A stretch of DNA of 64,000 nt from Pirellulaceae bacterium (GCA_018402565.1 JAGYIQ010000011.1:1-64000), one strand, 5' to 3'; shown: positions 52,089-61,640, numbered from the stretch's first letter. Notes: generated from the sequence alone by a model not told the origin. Program-made: numbers and translations.

Positions 52089-52845
52089 TGACGGCGAACA
52101 TCACCAACAGGGTGGCGATAAAATAGATGACCGTGATCGCCAGCAATAGTACGATGCCGCCGCACCATTCGCGCCAGCCGCGGATTTGGAAGACCCGGCA
52201 CCAAGCGACCAATTGGTAGACTGTGGAGATGGCAAAATAGGCGAGCGCCCCCCACGCCATGGACCAGGCGTTGATCGGCACGGTCAGCAGCGATAGGAGG
52301 CATTGGATGCTGAAGATGTAGCTGTTGATGACCAGGTGTTCGGCAAAGTTGAAGTGGCGGTGGAACACCAGCCAGGTGCCGATGGCGTAGAATGGCACGG
52401 CGATCAGCAGGGCCAGGTTCATCCACTTGAGGGTTTGCAGCATGAACCAATCGGCGGTCGAGACTTGCAGTTCCCGCAGGGCGCGCTTGGCTTGGAACTT
52501 TGTGGTCAACAGACTCTCGGGCGACTCGATCATGTCCAGCAATTGTTCTTCCGCGACCTTCAATCCTGGGTCTGGCGGAGTCGCCGCGGCTGTCCGTGAT
52601 ACGTCATTGACGCTGACTTTTTGCCCGACGTCCACGTTCATGGCTAGGGTACTGAGCGTCACGCAGATGAAGAGGAACTTGACCGGGTCCTGGAAGCGGC
52701 GGTTGGTCCCCGACAGGATCTCGGCCAGGCTCTCGGCGGGGCGAGTCAACACGCGCCAGCTGGTAAATAGGAAGCCGCGTTCCACGAGCAAAGCTTCGCG
52801 TAATTCGACCAAGATGCGACGGTTGTTGTAGAAGGGTTCCGACAT
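52060..52845 (-). CDS. DUF3667-like membrane protein
   Basis: 261 residues. A short N-terminal soluble part (TSWRVLTRPAESLAEILSGTNRRFQDPVKFLFIC) matches the opening of DUF3667-type proteins (..P..Y..GKR..Y..P..Y). Five or so membrane segments follow in the C-terminal half (LLIAVPFYAIGTWLVF, GALAYFAISTVYQLVAW, IVLLLAITVIYFIATLLV). Function unknown. Convergent and overlapping with the cytochrome gene. Confidence 0.6.
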   Translation of the reverse strand: MSEPFYNNRRILVELREALLVERGFLFTSWRVLTRPAESLAEILSGTNRRFQDPVKFLFICVTLSTLAMNVDVGQKVSVNDVSRTAAATPPDPGLKVAEEQLLDMIESPESLLTTKFQAKRALRELQVSTADWFMLQTLKWMNLALLIAVPFYAIGTWLVFHRHFNFAEHLVINSYIFSIQCLLSLLTVPINAWSMAWGALAYFAISTVYQLVAWCRVFQIRGWREWCGGIVLLLAITVIYFIATLLVMFAVTMAIFLLES

Positions 52846-53064
52846 GCCGTGTTTCTCAGGGAGCGGGGGACCGCCGCATGGGAACGGTCGTGGGCAGCCA
52901 TTGTAGCCGGTGGGTGTCGAACGCGGCAGGCTGACAGGCCTGGCGGGGTGAACTATGATAAAACCGGGGGCTCAGGCGCTGGCATTACCGCCGGGAAGTT
53001 CAAACCTGTTTCCCTCTGGGGCGGTGACGGGCTAGAATTGGAGCTTGGGCAAGTCGGGGATGTC

Positions 53065-53227
53065 GTAACCGTTCACGGGTGAGAGGTAATCCTCGGGGCT
53101 GGTGCATTCCGCAAGTCGGTTGGTTCTCGGGGTAAACCGATAGCGTTCTCCAGTTGCTTTTGCTCGCAAGCAACCGACTGGTTAGCCCGACTTGCTGCAT
53201 GACACCCTACGAGGCGTGAACGGTTAC
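53065..53227 (+). mobile_element. 163-bp IS66-like MITE, copy e
   Basis: Perfect 13-bp inverted ends, interior near-identical to copies b and c. Flanks GGGATGTC and GGGCTATG do not form a clean duplication. It ends about 45 bp before the DUF1501 start, so it forms most of that gene's leader. Positions 52846-53064 contain nothing else that I recognise. Confidence 0.88.
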
Positions 53228-53271
53228 GGGCTATGAGCGGCCTGCGGGGGGCGGTTTTGAGGAATGGACGG

Positions 53272-54714
53272 ATGTGGTGGGAAACTTCGCGGCGTCGGTT
53301 TTTGTGGCAAGCGGCCTGTGGCATGGGCGGCGTGGCGCTGACGGCTCTGGTGCAACAGGAAGCGGAGGCCGAGGGAGTGGGGCGAGGCCGCGGGGGACGG
53401 CGGCGGGCGGATGAACCGGCAACTGATACAGCTGCTGCGGGTCTGCATCATCCCGCACGAGCCAAGAACGTCATCTTCTTGTACATGGATGGCGGTCCCG
53501 CACAAATGGATACGTTTGATCCCAAGCCGCGGTTGACGGCCGAGCATGGCCAGCCGTTTGGGATGAAGATGGAGCCGACCCAGTTCAACAACAACGGCAA
53601 TACGCTGGGGAGCCCCTGGAAGTTCCAACCGTACGGGCAGTCCGGTCTGCCGATCAGCGATCTCTTTCCGCACGTCGCACAGCACGCCGATAAGTTGGCC
53701 GTGATTCGCTCGATGACCAGCGCGTTTTCCGAGCACACCAACGCCAATTACTTTTTGCACTCGGGCAGTGGCTTCCAGGGACGCCCGAGCATGGGAGCTT
53801 GGGTTGGCTACGGTTTGGGCAGCGAGTCACGCGAGTTGCCGGGTTTTGTGGTGCTCAACGGCGGATTGATTCCTCCAGGAGGGGCCGATTGTTTTGGCAG
53901 CGGATTTTTGCCGGCCGCCTTCCAGGGGTCGGTGTTCGCGCATGGTCCGCAACCGGTGGCCAACATCCGTCCGCCGGCCGAGCGGCAATCGGCCCAGGTC
54001 GCGACATTGGACTTGGTTCGTCATCTGGATCGACAGTACCTGGAGCAGTTGTCGCAAAAGGATGCCGTGGAGTCCGCGATCACCAACTTTGAGTTGGCGT
54101 TTCGCATGCAGGGCAAGGTGCCGGAGTTGATGGATTTGTCGGGTGAAACCGCCGAGACCTTGGCCGCTTACGGCTTGGAGTCGGGCAACGGGCCCACCCA
54201 GGTCTTTGGGCGACAGTGTCTGGTGGCTCGGCGGATGGTCGAGGCCGGCGTGCGGTTCATCGAGTTGACGTGCCCGAGTGTCGGCAGTGATCGCTGGGAC
54301 CAGCACAGTAACTTGAAGGACGGCCACGAGGCCAATGCTCGGGCGGTGGACCAACCGATTGCCGCGCTGTTGGCGGACTTGGAACAACGCGGGTTGCTGG
54401 ACGAAACCCTGGTGGTGTGGTCGGGCGAGTTCGGCCGGACCCCGTTCGCTCAAGGGGCGGACGGTCGCGACCACAACCCGTTCGGGTTTAGCTTGTGGAT
54501 GGCGGGCGGTGGAGTCAAAGGCGGCACCACTTACGGTGCCACTGACGAATATGGATACAAAGTGGTGGAGGGCAAGCTGCAGATTCACGACCTGCACGCC
54601 ACGATGTTGCACTTGTTGGGGGTGGATCACAAGCAGCTGACGGTCCGTTGGGGAGGCCGCGACATGCGTCTGACGGACGTCCACGGAAAAGTGGTGCACG
54701 AGATTCTGGCGTAG
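53272..54714 (+). CDS. DUF1501 sulfatase-like secreted protein
   Basis: 480 residues. ATG 53272 gives a well-placed twin-arginine signal (ETSRRRFLWQAACGMGG) and has GAGG about 9 bases upstream; ATG 53233 is the upstream alternative. DUF1501 features: NVIFLYMDGGPAQMDTFDPK, HSGSGFQGRPSMGAWVGYGL, GVRFIELTC, VVWSGEFGRTPFAQG and GRDHNPFGFSLW, an alkaline-phosphatase/sulfatase-like fold. Members are usually paired with a DUF1549/DUF1553 cytochrome-like gene; none is present here. Function unknown. Confidence 0.85.
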   Translation: MWWETSRRRFLWQAACGMGGVALTALVQQEAEAEGVGRGRGGRRRADEPATDTAAAGLHHPARAKNVIFLYMDGGPAQMDTFDPKPRLTAEHGQPFGMKMEPTQFNNNGNTLGSPWKFQPYGQSGLPISDLFPHVAQHADKLAVIRSMTSAFSEHTNANYFLHSGSGFQGRPSMGAWVGYGLGSESRELPGFVVLNGGLIPPGGADCFGSGFLPAAFQGSVFAHGPQPVANIRPPAERQSAQVATLDLVRHLDRQYLEQLSQKDAVESAITNFELAFRMQGKVPELMDLSGETAETLAAYGLESGNGPTQVFGRQCLVARRMVEAGVRFIELTCPSVGSDRWDQHSNLKDGHEANARAVDQPIAALLADLEQRGLLDETLVVWSGEFGRTPFAQGADGRDHNPFGFSLWMAGGGVKGGTTYGATDEYGYKVVEGKLQIHDLHATMLHLLGVDHKQLTVRWGGRDMRLTDVHGKVVHEILA

Positions 54715-54717
54715 TGG

Positions 54718-54841
54718 CGGTGAGTGGTGAGTGGTGAGTGGTGAGTGGTGAGTGGTGAGTGGTGAGTGGTGAGTGGTGAGTGGTGAGTGGTGAGTGGTGA
54801 GTGGTGAGTGGTGAGTGGTGAGTGGTGAGTGGTGAGTGGTT
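54718..54841. repeat. Heptamer tandem array (GTGAGTG), ~17 copies
   Basis: GTGAGTG repeats for 124 bp without interruption. It lies 4 bp after the DUF1501 stop and 30 bp before the thioredoxin gene start. All frames are open in the array and encode THHSPL-like peptides, which are artefacts. Copy number could easily change and alter the leader of the next gene. Confidence 0.92.
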
Positions 54842-54870
54842 GGGGTTGGGAACATTTTTTGGAAGCAAGC

Positions 54871-56361
54871 ATGTCGTTGGTAAATGGATGGAAGTGTCGC
54901 GAGTTTGGTCGTCTGGCTCGAGTGGGACTGACCATGGCGTGCGTGCTGGTTTGTGTCGGTACGGTCGGCGGTGGTACTGGGGTCGTGGTTGGGGCCGTGG
55001 TTGGGGCTGGTGTGAGTGCCGCCGTGCATGAAGGGTTGGGAGGCGAGTTTGCTGAGGGGGAAGACGATTGGGAGACGGACATCGACGTGGCCTTGGCGGC
55101 GGCCAAGCAGGACGGCAAGTACTTGCTGTTGGATTTTACGGGCAGCGATTGGTGTCCGCCCTGTATTCGCTTGGAAAATGAGGTGTTGTCGCAGGCCGCG
55201 TTTGTGGCCGAGGCGCAGAAGCAGTTTCATCTGGTGAAGTTGGATTTTCCGCAAAACCAACAATTGGTGCCTGTCCGCTTGATGGAGAAGAATCAGGAGT
55301 GGATGAAGCGGTTGGGAGTGGATGGTTTTCCCACGATTGTCTTATTGGACGCGGAGGCTCGGCCGTTTGGCTTCTTGGGTTACACGGCGGGTGGGCCGCC
55401 CGCGTTTCTGGAGTTGATCCAGCAGCGGTTGGCCGCGAAGACTCGGTTTGATCAATTGATGGCGCAGGCCGTGGCGGCGGAGGGGGCGGAGCAAGGGCGG
55501 TTGTTGGATCAGGCCTTGGATGCGTTGGGGGGTGCCTTGGGGATCAATCATTACAAGGAAGTGGTCGAGCAGATCCTGGCTTTGGATGCAACGCATGCCA
55601 TTGGACTGCGGGAGAAGTATCGCGGCGATATTGACAACGAGCAGCGGAAGGCGATCTTGGCGGATCTGTTGTTGATGGTGCGGTTGCGAGCGCCGGCGGA
55701 CGTATTGTCAGTGATCGATGCCATGTTTGCCGAGGTGCCGATGACGCCGCAGTTGGAGGCCAGTGTGTTGCAGATTCGCGTCGACTTGGAGCGAAAGAGT
55801 GGGCGGATCGACGCGGCGATTGGGACGCTGGGGCGGTTGGCCGAGTTGTATACGGAGGACGCGGATGCTTGGCAGCGCGTGATGGTCCGCAAGTTTTATA
55901 TGTTGTTGGCGGCGGCCCAGGAGTCGCAGGCGATCTCGACGTTGGACGAGGCCTTGGCGGCTCGGCCGAAGTCCCCGCGCTTGTTGCTGGCCCGCGGCGA
56001 TTGGCAGCAAAAGCAGCGGCAAGTGGAGGCCGCTTTGTTGAGTTACGATCAAGGGTTGGCGCAGGCGTTGGACTATCCCGACTTGCAGTGGGAGTTGGCT
56101 GCGGCCAAGGCCGACGTGCTGTTTGAGGCGGACCGACAAGAGCCGGCGATTGAATTGTTGGAGGCGTTCGCTGGCAACGAGCGGTTCCCGGCGGACTTGC
56201 GGGCCAAGGCCTTGATTCACAAAGCGATTTTTTTGCGGCAGCAGGGCAAGGCCCGCGCCGCGTTGTTGAGTGAGAACAAGGCCCTGGGTTTGATCGATTC
56301 GCCCAAGCGGAAAGCCGAATTGGAGCGGCTGATCCAGGAGTTACGCGCTGCCTCGCTGTGA
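54871..56361 (+). CDS. Thioredoxin-fold protein with TPR tail
   Basis: 496 residues. ATG 54871 is preceded by GGAAGC. The N-terminus has an export signal (VGLTMACVLVCVGTVGG). The thioredoxin domain (residues ~60-170) carries the redox centre in TGSDWCPPCIRLEN and the cis-Pro in GVDGFPTIVLLD. The remaining ~300 residues are helical, with TPR-like repeats (AIGTLGRLAELYTEDADAW, PRLLLARGDWQQKQRQVEAA). Probably a periplasmic disulfide or redox protein with a scaffold tail. Confidence 0.8.
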   Translation: MSLVNGWKCREFGRLARVGLTMACVLVCVGTVGGGTGVVVGAVVGAGVSAAVHEGLGGEFAEGEDDWETDIDVALAAAKQDGKYLLLDFTGSDWCPPCIRLENEVLSQAAFVAEAQKQFHLVKLDFPQNQQLVPVRLMEKNQEWMKRLGVDGFPTIVLLDAEARPFGFLGYTAGGPPAFLELIQQRLAAKTRFDQLMAQAVAAEGAEQGRLLDQALDALGGALGINHYKEVVEQILALDATHAIGLREKYRGDIDNEQRKAILADLLLMVRLRAPADVLSVIDAMFAEVPMTPQLEASVLQIRVDLERKSGRIDAAIGTLGRLAELYTEDADAWQRVMVRKFYMLLAAAQESQAISTLDEALAARPKSPRLLLARGDWQQKQRQVEAALLSYDQGLAQALDYPDLQWELAAAKADVLFEADRQEPAIELLEAFAGNERFPADLRAKALIHKAIFLRQQGKARAALLSENKALGLIDSPKRKAELERLIQELRAASL

Positions 56362-56367
56362 GCGGTT

Positions 56368-57633
56368 TTAACGCAGGCGCGGGACGGTGACGGAGACGGG
56401 GATCAAGTCGAAGGCGATCTTCTTGCCGGTGGGACCGGCGACGGTCCGGGGCTGGTAGAAGGGTGCCACGCCGGGAATGTTGTCCACGACTTGGGCCTTG
56501 AACTTGTCGATGATCTGTTGAGCCTCTTGGTTGATGATCGCGGCGGGCGAGTCGGGGTTTTTGACGACCCAGTCGAAGGAGCCCACACAGACGATGCTGG
56601 AGTCGCGATCATGGTATGAATAGGCTTCATAGCCTTCTCGACGCAGCAGATCGGTCAGGAAATTGGCGTTGGCTTCGGCTTCCATCAGGCGGCTCTCCGT
56701 CAGGCCTTTGCCGGAGCGACGCAAGAGATCGAACTCACGAGTTTGCTGTTCGATTTCCTGTTCGTTGAAGGTCGAGTCGCCGGAGAAGGTGGCGACCTTG
56801 ACGGTGTAGTTCTTGCGATTCTCCAACAGGCTGTACTTATCGCCCTTGTTCATCTTGATCACGATTGGGTCCACGACCTGTCGTTCGAAGAACTCGTCGG
56901 GCAGCAGGGGGTTCGGCACAATGATCGCGGCTCGCATCGGTCCGAGTTTCTTGGCGTCGGCCTCCTCTTCAGAGACGGATTTGACCCATTGGCGATAACC
57001 GCTCATGCGTTGGAACGAGCGGCTATTTTCCGAGACGTGAAGTGACTTGGGGTAGAGCGATTTGAGTTTTTTGAGGGTGTCTTCGGCTTGTTTGTCGTCG
57101 GGGGCGGAGAAGTGGCCGACCAGGACCGAGATGTCCTCGAAGCGGGCCGGGTTGGCCGCTCGCATCTTGGCGGGGGCTAGGTCGTATTGGTCCACCAAGC
57201 CATCGGAGCGAGTCACGGAATAGCCGAGGCCTTGGATTTCCTCGGTGTAATCAAACGTGTGCTCGTACAGGTAGGCCTTGAAGCCGATGGAACGCAGTTC
57301 TTTGCACAGGGCTTCGGCCTGGTGACGTCCTTCGCCGATGAAGGAGGCGCACATGATCAACCACGGGCCGTCGGCCATATCCAACGTGTACCCCTTCTCT
57401 TCCTCCAGGTGGTTGACCCGACGAAAGGGACTGGGCAGGCGGCTGAACAGGCGAGGCTGGGCGGGGGCGTCCGGCTTGGCCGCCTCTTGGTTTTGACCAC
57501 CGGAAAACAGGTTGCGGAGGGTGGTTTGGCCCCAGGCGGCCGAGTGATGGGAGTCGGTCCAGGCCGTCGTGACGAGAGTCAGCCAAGCCAGGCAGAGCAA
57601 CAATCCGAATCGGCGACTGCGACTTTTAATCAT
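56368..57633 (-). CDS. Secreted protein with two SPOR-like modules
   Basis: 421 residues. ATG 57633 has AAGGA 8 bases upstream. A signal peptide (GLLLCLAWLTLVTTAWTDS) is followed by a Pro-rich stretch. Two segments look like SPOR domains, which bind denuded peptidoglycan: GPWLIMCASFIGEGRHQAEA with FKAYLY, and YTVKVATFSG with AEANANFLTDLLRREGYEAY. The repeats are diverged, so the assignment is tentative. It ends convergently 7 bp from the thioredoxin/TPR gene. Confidence 0.6.
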   Translation of the reverse strand: MIKSRSRRFGLLLCLAWLTLVTTAWTDSHHSAAWGQTTLRNLFSGGQNQEAAKPDAPAQPRLFSRLPSPFRRVNHLEEEKGYTLDMADGPWLIMCASFIGEGRHQAEALCKELRSIGFKAYLYEHTFDYTEEIQGLGYSVTRSDGLVDQYDLAPAKMRAANPARFEDISVLVGHFSAPDDKQAEDTLKKLKSLYPKSLHVSENSRSFQRMSGYRQWVKSVSEEEADAKKLGPMRAAIIVPNPLLPDEFFERQVVDPIVIKMNKGDKYSLLENRKNYTVKVATFSGDSTFNEQEIEQQTREFDLLRRSGKGLTESRLMEAEANANFLTDLLRREGYEAYSYHDRDSSIVCVGSFDWVVKNPDSPAAIINQEAQQIIDKFKAQVVDNIPGVAPFYQPRTVAGPTGKKIAFDLIPVSVTVPRLR

Positions 57634-57651
57634 GACACTCATCCTTACCAT

Positions 57652-58166
57652 CCGCGAAACGAGACCAACGATTTCCAGCGAGCCGCCCCGCTTGACCGCC
57701 GGACCTTAGCAAAATCTCGCTGGGCGGGGCAAGGTCGTTTTCTGCGGCCGCTTGCAGGGGGGTGAGGCCCGACTTTTAGGGCCGACGCCAGCTGTCCCCG
57801 GTCGGAGGCGGCGGCTGGGGTGGGCGTGGAGTTTAGCGGTTTGGGAGACTTTGAGGGCGATTTCGATTGACCGGGTCCGGTGGGCTGAGTAAAATAAGGT
57901 TCCCGCCCCCACACGCCTACCTGGTCGGGCGAACAGGCATTTGAAACATGTTTGGACGCTGGCAGACGCTGGGATAGGTCCCGCCTTGAAGATCGATGAA
58001 CGCTCGCCGGTTGCTGGTTGTGGCGGTCATTGTTCCTCCGCTTGATGCCTGAGCCCCGTTGTTGTTGTTGGTTGGTTGCCTTTGGGTATACGCCCAGGAG
58101 CCTGCCGCCTCTCGGTTTTGGGTCGGTTCAAGTGGCCTCGATAATGTCCTGAAGCAAAACGACTCC
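57652..58166. other. Intergenic leader of the secretion operon
   Basis: 515 bp between divergent genes. Short frames exist on both strands but show no coding pattern. TGGGTATACGCCC at 58084 is a possible -10-like site without a clear -35. Nothing else recognised. Confidence 0.5.
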
Positions 58167-59867
58167 ATGATTATTGGCAAGCCCAAAACGACCTCCGTCT
58201 TGACCGCGGACCAACTGCGCGAGTTGCGTCGCGTGTTGCAGGCGGCTGACCCAGCTTTGACGTTGGGTGATTTGGCTTTGGATTGGGGGTTGGCGGATGA
58301 AAGCGAGTTATTTCAGAGCTTGGCGGCGACGTTGGATTTGCCCTTCATTCCGCCGGGCAAGGTGGCGGCGGACGGGGAGGCGTTGGAGTTGGTGCCGGCC
58401 AAGTTGGTCCATCGCTATGGGGTTTTCCCGCTGAGTGTGGAGGAGAACGTCCTGCGTTTGGCGGTGAGTGATCCGTTCAATATGGCGGCCTTGGATGCGG
58501 TCGCGGCGGCGACTGGGTTGGGGGTGTCGACAGTGATCTGTGTGCCGGTGGATTTGAACCGGCTGATCAAGTCGCAGTTGGGCGTGGGGGCGGAGACGAT
58601 CGACGGCCTGATCGCCGCGCAGGGCTCGGAGGACGGCGTCGAGTTGGCTGACGAGTTGGCCTTCGACGGCAGTGAGGACGCGGAGGCTGCCCAGCAGGCC
58701 TCGGTGGTGCGGTTGGTCAATGAAATCTTGAGCGAGGCGATCGAGGCGCGGGCCAGCGATATTCACATCGAGGCGCAGGAGCGCGGCTTGAAGATCCGTT
58801 ATCGGATCGACGGCGTGTTGCAGAAGCAGCCGGCGCCTTCCGAAATGAACCGGTTTCGCAACGCGATTGTCAGTCGTTTGAAGATCATGGCGCGGTTGAA
58901 CATCGCCGAGAAGCGCGTCCCGCAGGATGGGCGTATCAAGTTGCGAGTGGTGGGCCGCGAGATCGATATCCGCTTGTCGATCATTCCGATGCTGCACGGC
59001 GAGAGCATCGTGATGCGTATCTTGGACAAGTCGAATCTGAGCTTTTCGCTGCGGGACATTGGCATGCCCGAGCACATTTACGACACGTTCAGTCGTTTGA
59101 TCCGCTTGCCACACGGGATTGTGTTGGTGACCGGTCCGACGGGGTCGGGCAAGACGACGACTTTGTACAGTGCGCTCAACGAGATCAAGAGCGAAGATAC
59201 GAAGATCATTACGACGGAAGATCCGATCGAGTACCAATTGGAGGGGATCAATCAAATCCAGGTACACGCCAAGGTGGGGCTGACGTTTGCGGCCAGTCTC
59301 CGCAGTATTCTGCGGCACGATCCGGACGTGTGTTTGGTGGGTGAGATTCGCGATCTGGAGACAGCCATCAACGCCACGCAGGCGTCGCTGACCGGTCACT
59401 TGGTGTTCAGCACCTTGCACACAAACGATTCGGCTGGGGCGTTTATGCGTTTGTGCGACATGGGGGTCGAGCCGTTTTTGGTCAGCAGCACGCTGGAGGG
59501 GGTGATGGCCCAGCGACTGGTGCGGCGATTGTGTCGCGAGTGTCGCGAGAGCTACGAGCCGGATCCGGAGATTTTGCCGCCGGATTTCCCGCAGCGTAAG
59601 TTCGAAATGATGGGTGGGCGAATGTGGCGCCCGGTGGGCTGTCCCAAGTGTCGCGGCAATGGTTATGCGGGCCGAGTCGGCATCTACGAATTATTGACGG
59701 CCAACGAAGACATTCGCCGCTTGGCCAACGAGCGCGGGTCGAGCAACGAGATCAAAAAAGTGGCGCGACGTTGTGGCATGACCACATTGCGCGACGATGC
59801 CTGGACCAAGGCCTTCAATGGCATTACTTCGTTGGACGAAGTCATGCGTGTGACGAAGGAGGACTGA
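58167..59867 (+). CDS. gspE: Type II secretion ATPase GspE
   Basis: 566 residues. ATG 58167 is used; an upstream extension in frame lacks similarity. The N-terminal domain (LLVPAK-type segment ALELVPAKLVHRYGVFPL) docks the assembly platform. Walker A is TGPTGSGKTTTLYSAL, the Asp box is ASDIHIEAQ, the Walker B region is DPDVCLVGEIRD and the His box is FSTLHTND. A zinc-binding tetracysteine motif (CRECRESYEP ... CPKCRGNGY) is typical of GspE rather than PilT. It powers pseudopilus assembly. First gene of a tight operon; gspF starts 1 bp after its stop. Confidence 0.92.
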   Translation: MIIGKPKTTSVLTADQLRELRRVLQAADPALTLGDLALDWGLADESELFQSLAATLDLPFIPPGKVAADGEALELVPAKLVHRYGVFPLSVEENVLRLAVSDPFNMAALDAVAAATGLGVSTVICVPVDLNRLIKSQLGVGAETIDGLIAAQGSEDGVELADELAFDGSEDAEAAQQASVVRLVNEILSEAIEARASDIHIEAQERGLKIRYRIDGVLQKQPAPSEMNRFRNAIVSRLKIMARLNIAEKRVPQDGRIKLRVVGREIDIRLSIIPMLHGESIVMRILDKSNLSFSLRDIGMPEHIYDTFSRLIRLPHGIVLVTGPTGSGKTTTLYSALNEIKSEDTKIITTEDPIEYQLEGINQIQVHAKVGLTFAASLRSILRHDPDVCLVGEIRDLETAINATQASLTGHLVFSTLHTNDSAGAFMRLCDMGVEPFLVSSTLEGVMAQRLVRRLCRECRESYEPDPEILPPDFPQRKFEMMGGRMWRPVGCPKCRGNGYAGRVGIYELLTANEDIRRLANERGSSNEIKKVARRCGMTTLRDDAWTKAFNGITSLDEVMRVTKED

Positions 59868-59868
59868 G

Positions 59869-61083
59869 ATGCCAGAATTCGCTTACACGGCTCGGCGGTC
59901 CGACGGTCAAGTGGCTCAAGGATCGATGCAAGCCACCGATCGCCGCCAGGTGTTGTTGGCCTTGGCCAAACAGTCCCTGACACCGCTGCAGGTCAAGGTC
60001 AAGTCGGGATTCGATCTGAAATCGATCCAGCTGCCGCTCAAGAAGCGGGTCAGTGGCGAGATCATGGCGGCGACCTTGTCGCAACTCTCCGAGCTGTTGG
60101 ACAATGGCGTGCCGTTGTTGGAATCACTGGATATTTTGTCCAAACAATCCACCAGTCCCGTCATGCAGGCGGTGTTGACGGAGATTCGCAACGACGTGGC
60201 CGAGGGTGTCAATATCGATCAAGCCATGTCCAAGCATGCGGTGTTCGACGAGTTGACACTGTCGATGGTTCGCGCCGGAGCCGAGGGCGCGTTTTTGGAA
60301 GATGCGCTCAAGCGGATATCGATTTTTCTCGAGCGACGCGAGGAACTCAAAGGCAAGGTCACAGGCGCGTTGGCCTACCCCGCCTTTCTGCTGGTGGCGG
60401 GTATCTTGGTCACGGTCGTCTTGATCGTCGTGTTTGTGCCGCGGTTCGAAGCGCTCTTCAGCCGATTGGAGAAGTCGGGTCAAGGGCTGCCGATGCCCAC
60501 GATCCTGTTGTTGTCCGCCAGTGATTTTCTGCGCAGTTACGGCTTGCTTTTGCTGGGGGCGATGGCGGCCGTGTTCGTTGCTTTCAATCAGTGGGCGCAA
60601 ACCACGCGGGGACGCTGGTTGTTGGACGGCGTGCGACTGAAGTTGCCCGTGTTCGGCGCGATCTTGCACCATTCCGCGGTGGCTCGGTTCTGCCGCGTGT
60701 TGGGCACCTTGTTGACCAATGGTGTACCGATCGTCAAGGCGCTGCAGATCAGCAGTTCGTCGACCGGCAACAAACGTTTGGAACAAGCCATCCTGCGGTC
60801 CTGCGAGAATATCAAGTCGGGCGAGACGTTGTCGGCGCCGTTGTCCGCCAGTGGCTTGGTGCCGCCGTCGGTGATGGCCATGATACACGTGGCGGAACGT
60901 TCCAATACCTTGGACAGTGTCCTGATCCGGATCGCCGAGCGGACGGAGTTGAAGATTGAACAGCAATTGGGGACGATGGTCCGCCTGATTGAACCTTTGA
61001 CCTTGGTGCTGATCGGTGCCTTGGTCACCTTTGTGTTGGCGGGCTTGTTGCTGCCAATTTTTGATATGAGTGGAGCCGTGTAG
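59869..61083 (+). CDS. gspF: Type II secretion inner-membrane protein GspF
   Basis: 404 residues. Two GspF domains (LSQLSELLDNGVPLLESLDI and FCRVLGTLLTNGVPIVKALQI) are separated by membrane segments (FLLVAGILVTVVLIVVFVP, LLLGAMAAVFVAFN), with a third at the C-terminus (TLVLIGALVTFVLAGLLLPIF). It links the GspE ATPase to the pseudopilins. 29 bp separate it from gspG. Confidence 0.92.
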   Translation: MPEFAYTARRSDGQVAQGSMQATDRRQVLLALAKQSLTPLQVKVKSGFDLKSIQLPLKKRVSGEIMAATLSQLSELLDNGVPLLESLDILSKQSTSPVMQAVLTEIRNDVAEGVNIDQAMSKHAVFDELTLSMVRAGAEGAFLEDALKRISIFLERREELKGKVTGALAYPAFLLVAGILVTVVLIVVFVPRFEALFSRLEKSGQGLPMPTILLLSASDFLRSYGLLLLGAMAAVFVAFNQWAQTTRGRWLLDGVRLKLPVFGAILHHSAVARFCRVLGTLLTNGVPIVKALQISSSSTGNKRLEQAILRSCENIKSGETLSAPLSASGLVPPSVMAMIHVAERSNTLDSVLIRIAERTELKIEQQLGTMVRLIEPLTLVLIGALVTFVLAGLLLPIFDMSGAV

Positions 61084-61112
61084 GCTTGAACTTTACTTGG
61101 AAGGAGAAATCC

Positions 61113-61640
61113 ATGAAATCGCAGCAATCACGGACTGGTCGAGGGATCCACCCACGGCACGGTTTCAGCTTGGTCGAATTGATGATCGTCTTGGCGATCC
61201 TGGTGTTGTTGGCGGGTTTGGTCCTGCCGCGGCTCTTGGGTCAACAGAACAAGGCCGACATCAAGGCGACGCAAACGCAGCTCAACAGCTTCAAGCAGGC
61301 CTTGCAGAGCTACGCCATCGACAATCGCACGTTCCCCGATACCGAAGAGGGACTGCGTGCCCTGTTCCGCAAACCGGAAGACGAGCAGCGAGCTCGCAAG
61401 TGGGACGGCCCCTACATGGACGATGATCTGCCGGTCGATCCGTGGGGTAACGACTACAATTACGAGTACCCGCCGACCAACGGCGAGCGGGACTTCCCGA
61501 ACATTTGGTCCAATGGCCCGGACGGCGAGAGTGGCACAGAGGACGACATCAAGAATTGGACCGAGAGTTCGGAGTCCGGCGAGGAGTCCTCGAGCGGCGG
61601 CGATCGAGAGACGGATCGTGGCAGCGCCCGTGACCTGTAG
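61113..61640 (+). CDS. gspG: Major pseudopilin GspG
   Basis: 175 residues. ATG 61113 has a strong AAGGAG 6 bases upstream. Prepilin signal GFSLVELMIVLAILVLLAGL (cleavage after Gly, Glu at +5). The C-terminal core has the GspG calcium-site region (YMDDDLPVDPWGNDYNYEYP and GPDGESGTEDDIKNW). An acidic Ser/Glu-rich tail (~25 residues) extends beyond the normal end. Its last 23 bp overlap the start of gspH. Confidence 0.92.
   Translation: MKSQQSRTGRGIHPRHGFSLVELMIVLAILVLLAGLVLPRLLGQQNKADIKATQTQLNSFKQALQSYAIDNRTFPDTEEGLRALFRKPEDEQRARKWDGPYMDDDLPVDPWGNDYNYEYPPTNGERDFPNIWSNGPDGESGTEDDIKNWTESSESGEESSSGGDRETDRGSARDL

Noticed and set aside
53827..55263. 478-residue minus-strand frame with THHSPL repeats
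   Set aside because: It runs antisense through the DUF1501 and thioredoxin genes and the heptamer array; its sequence follows the array and the shadow of real genes.
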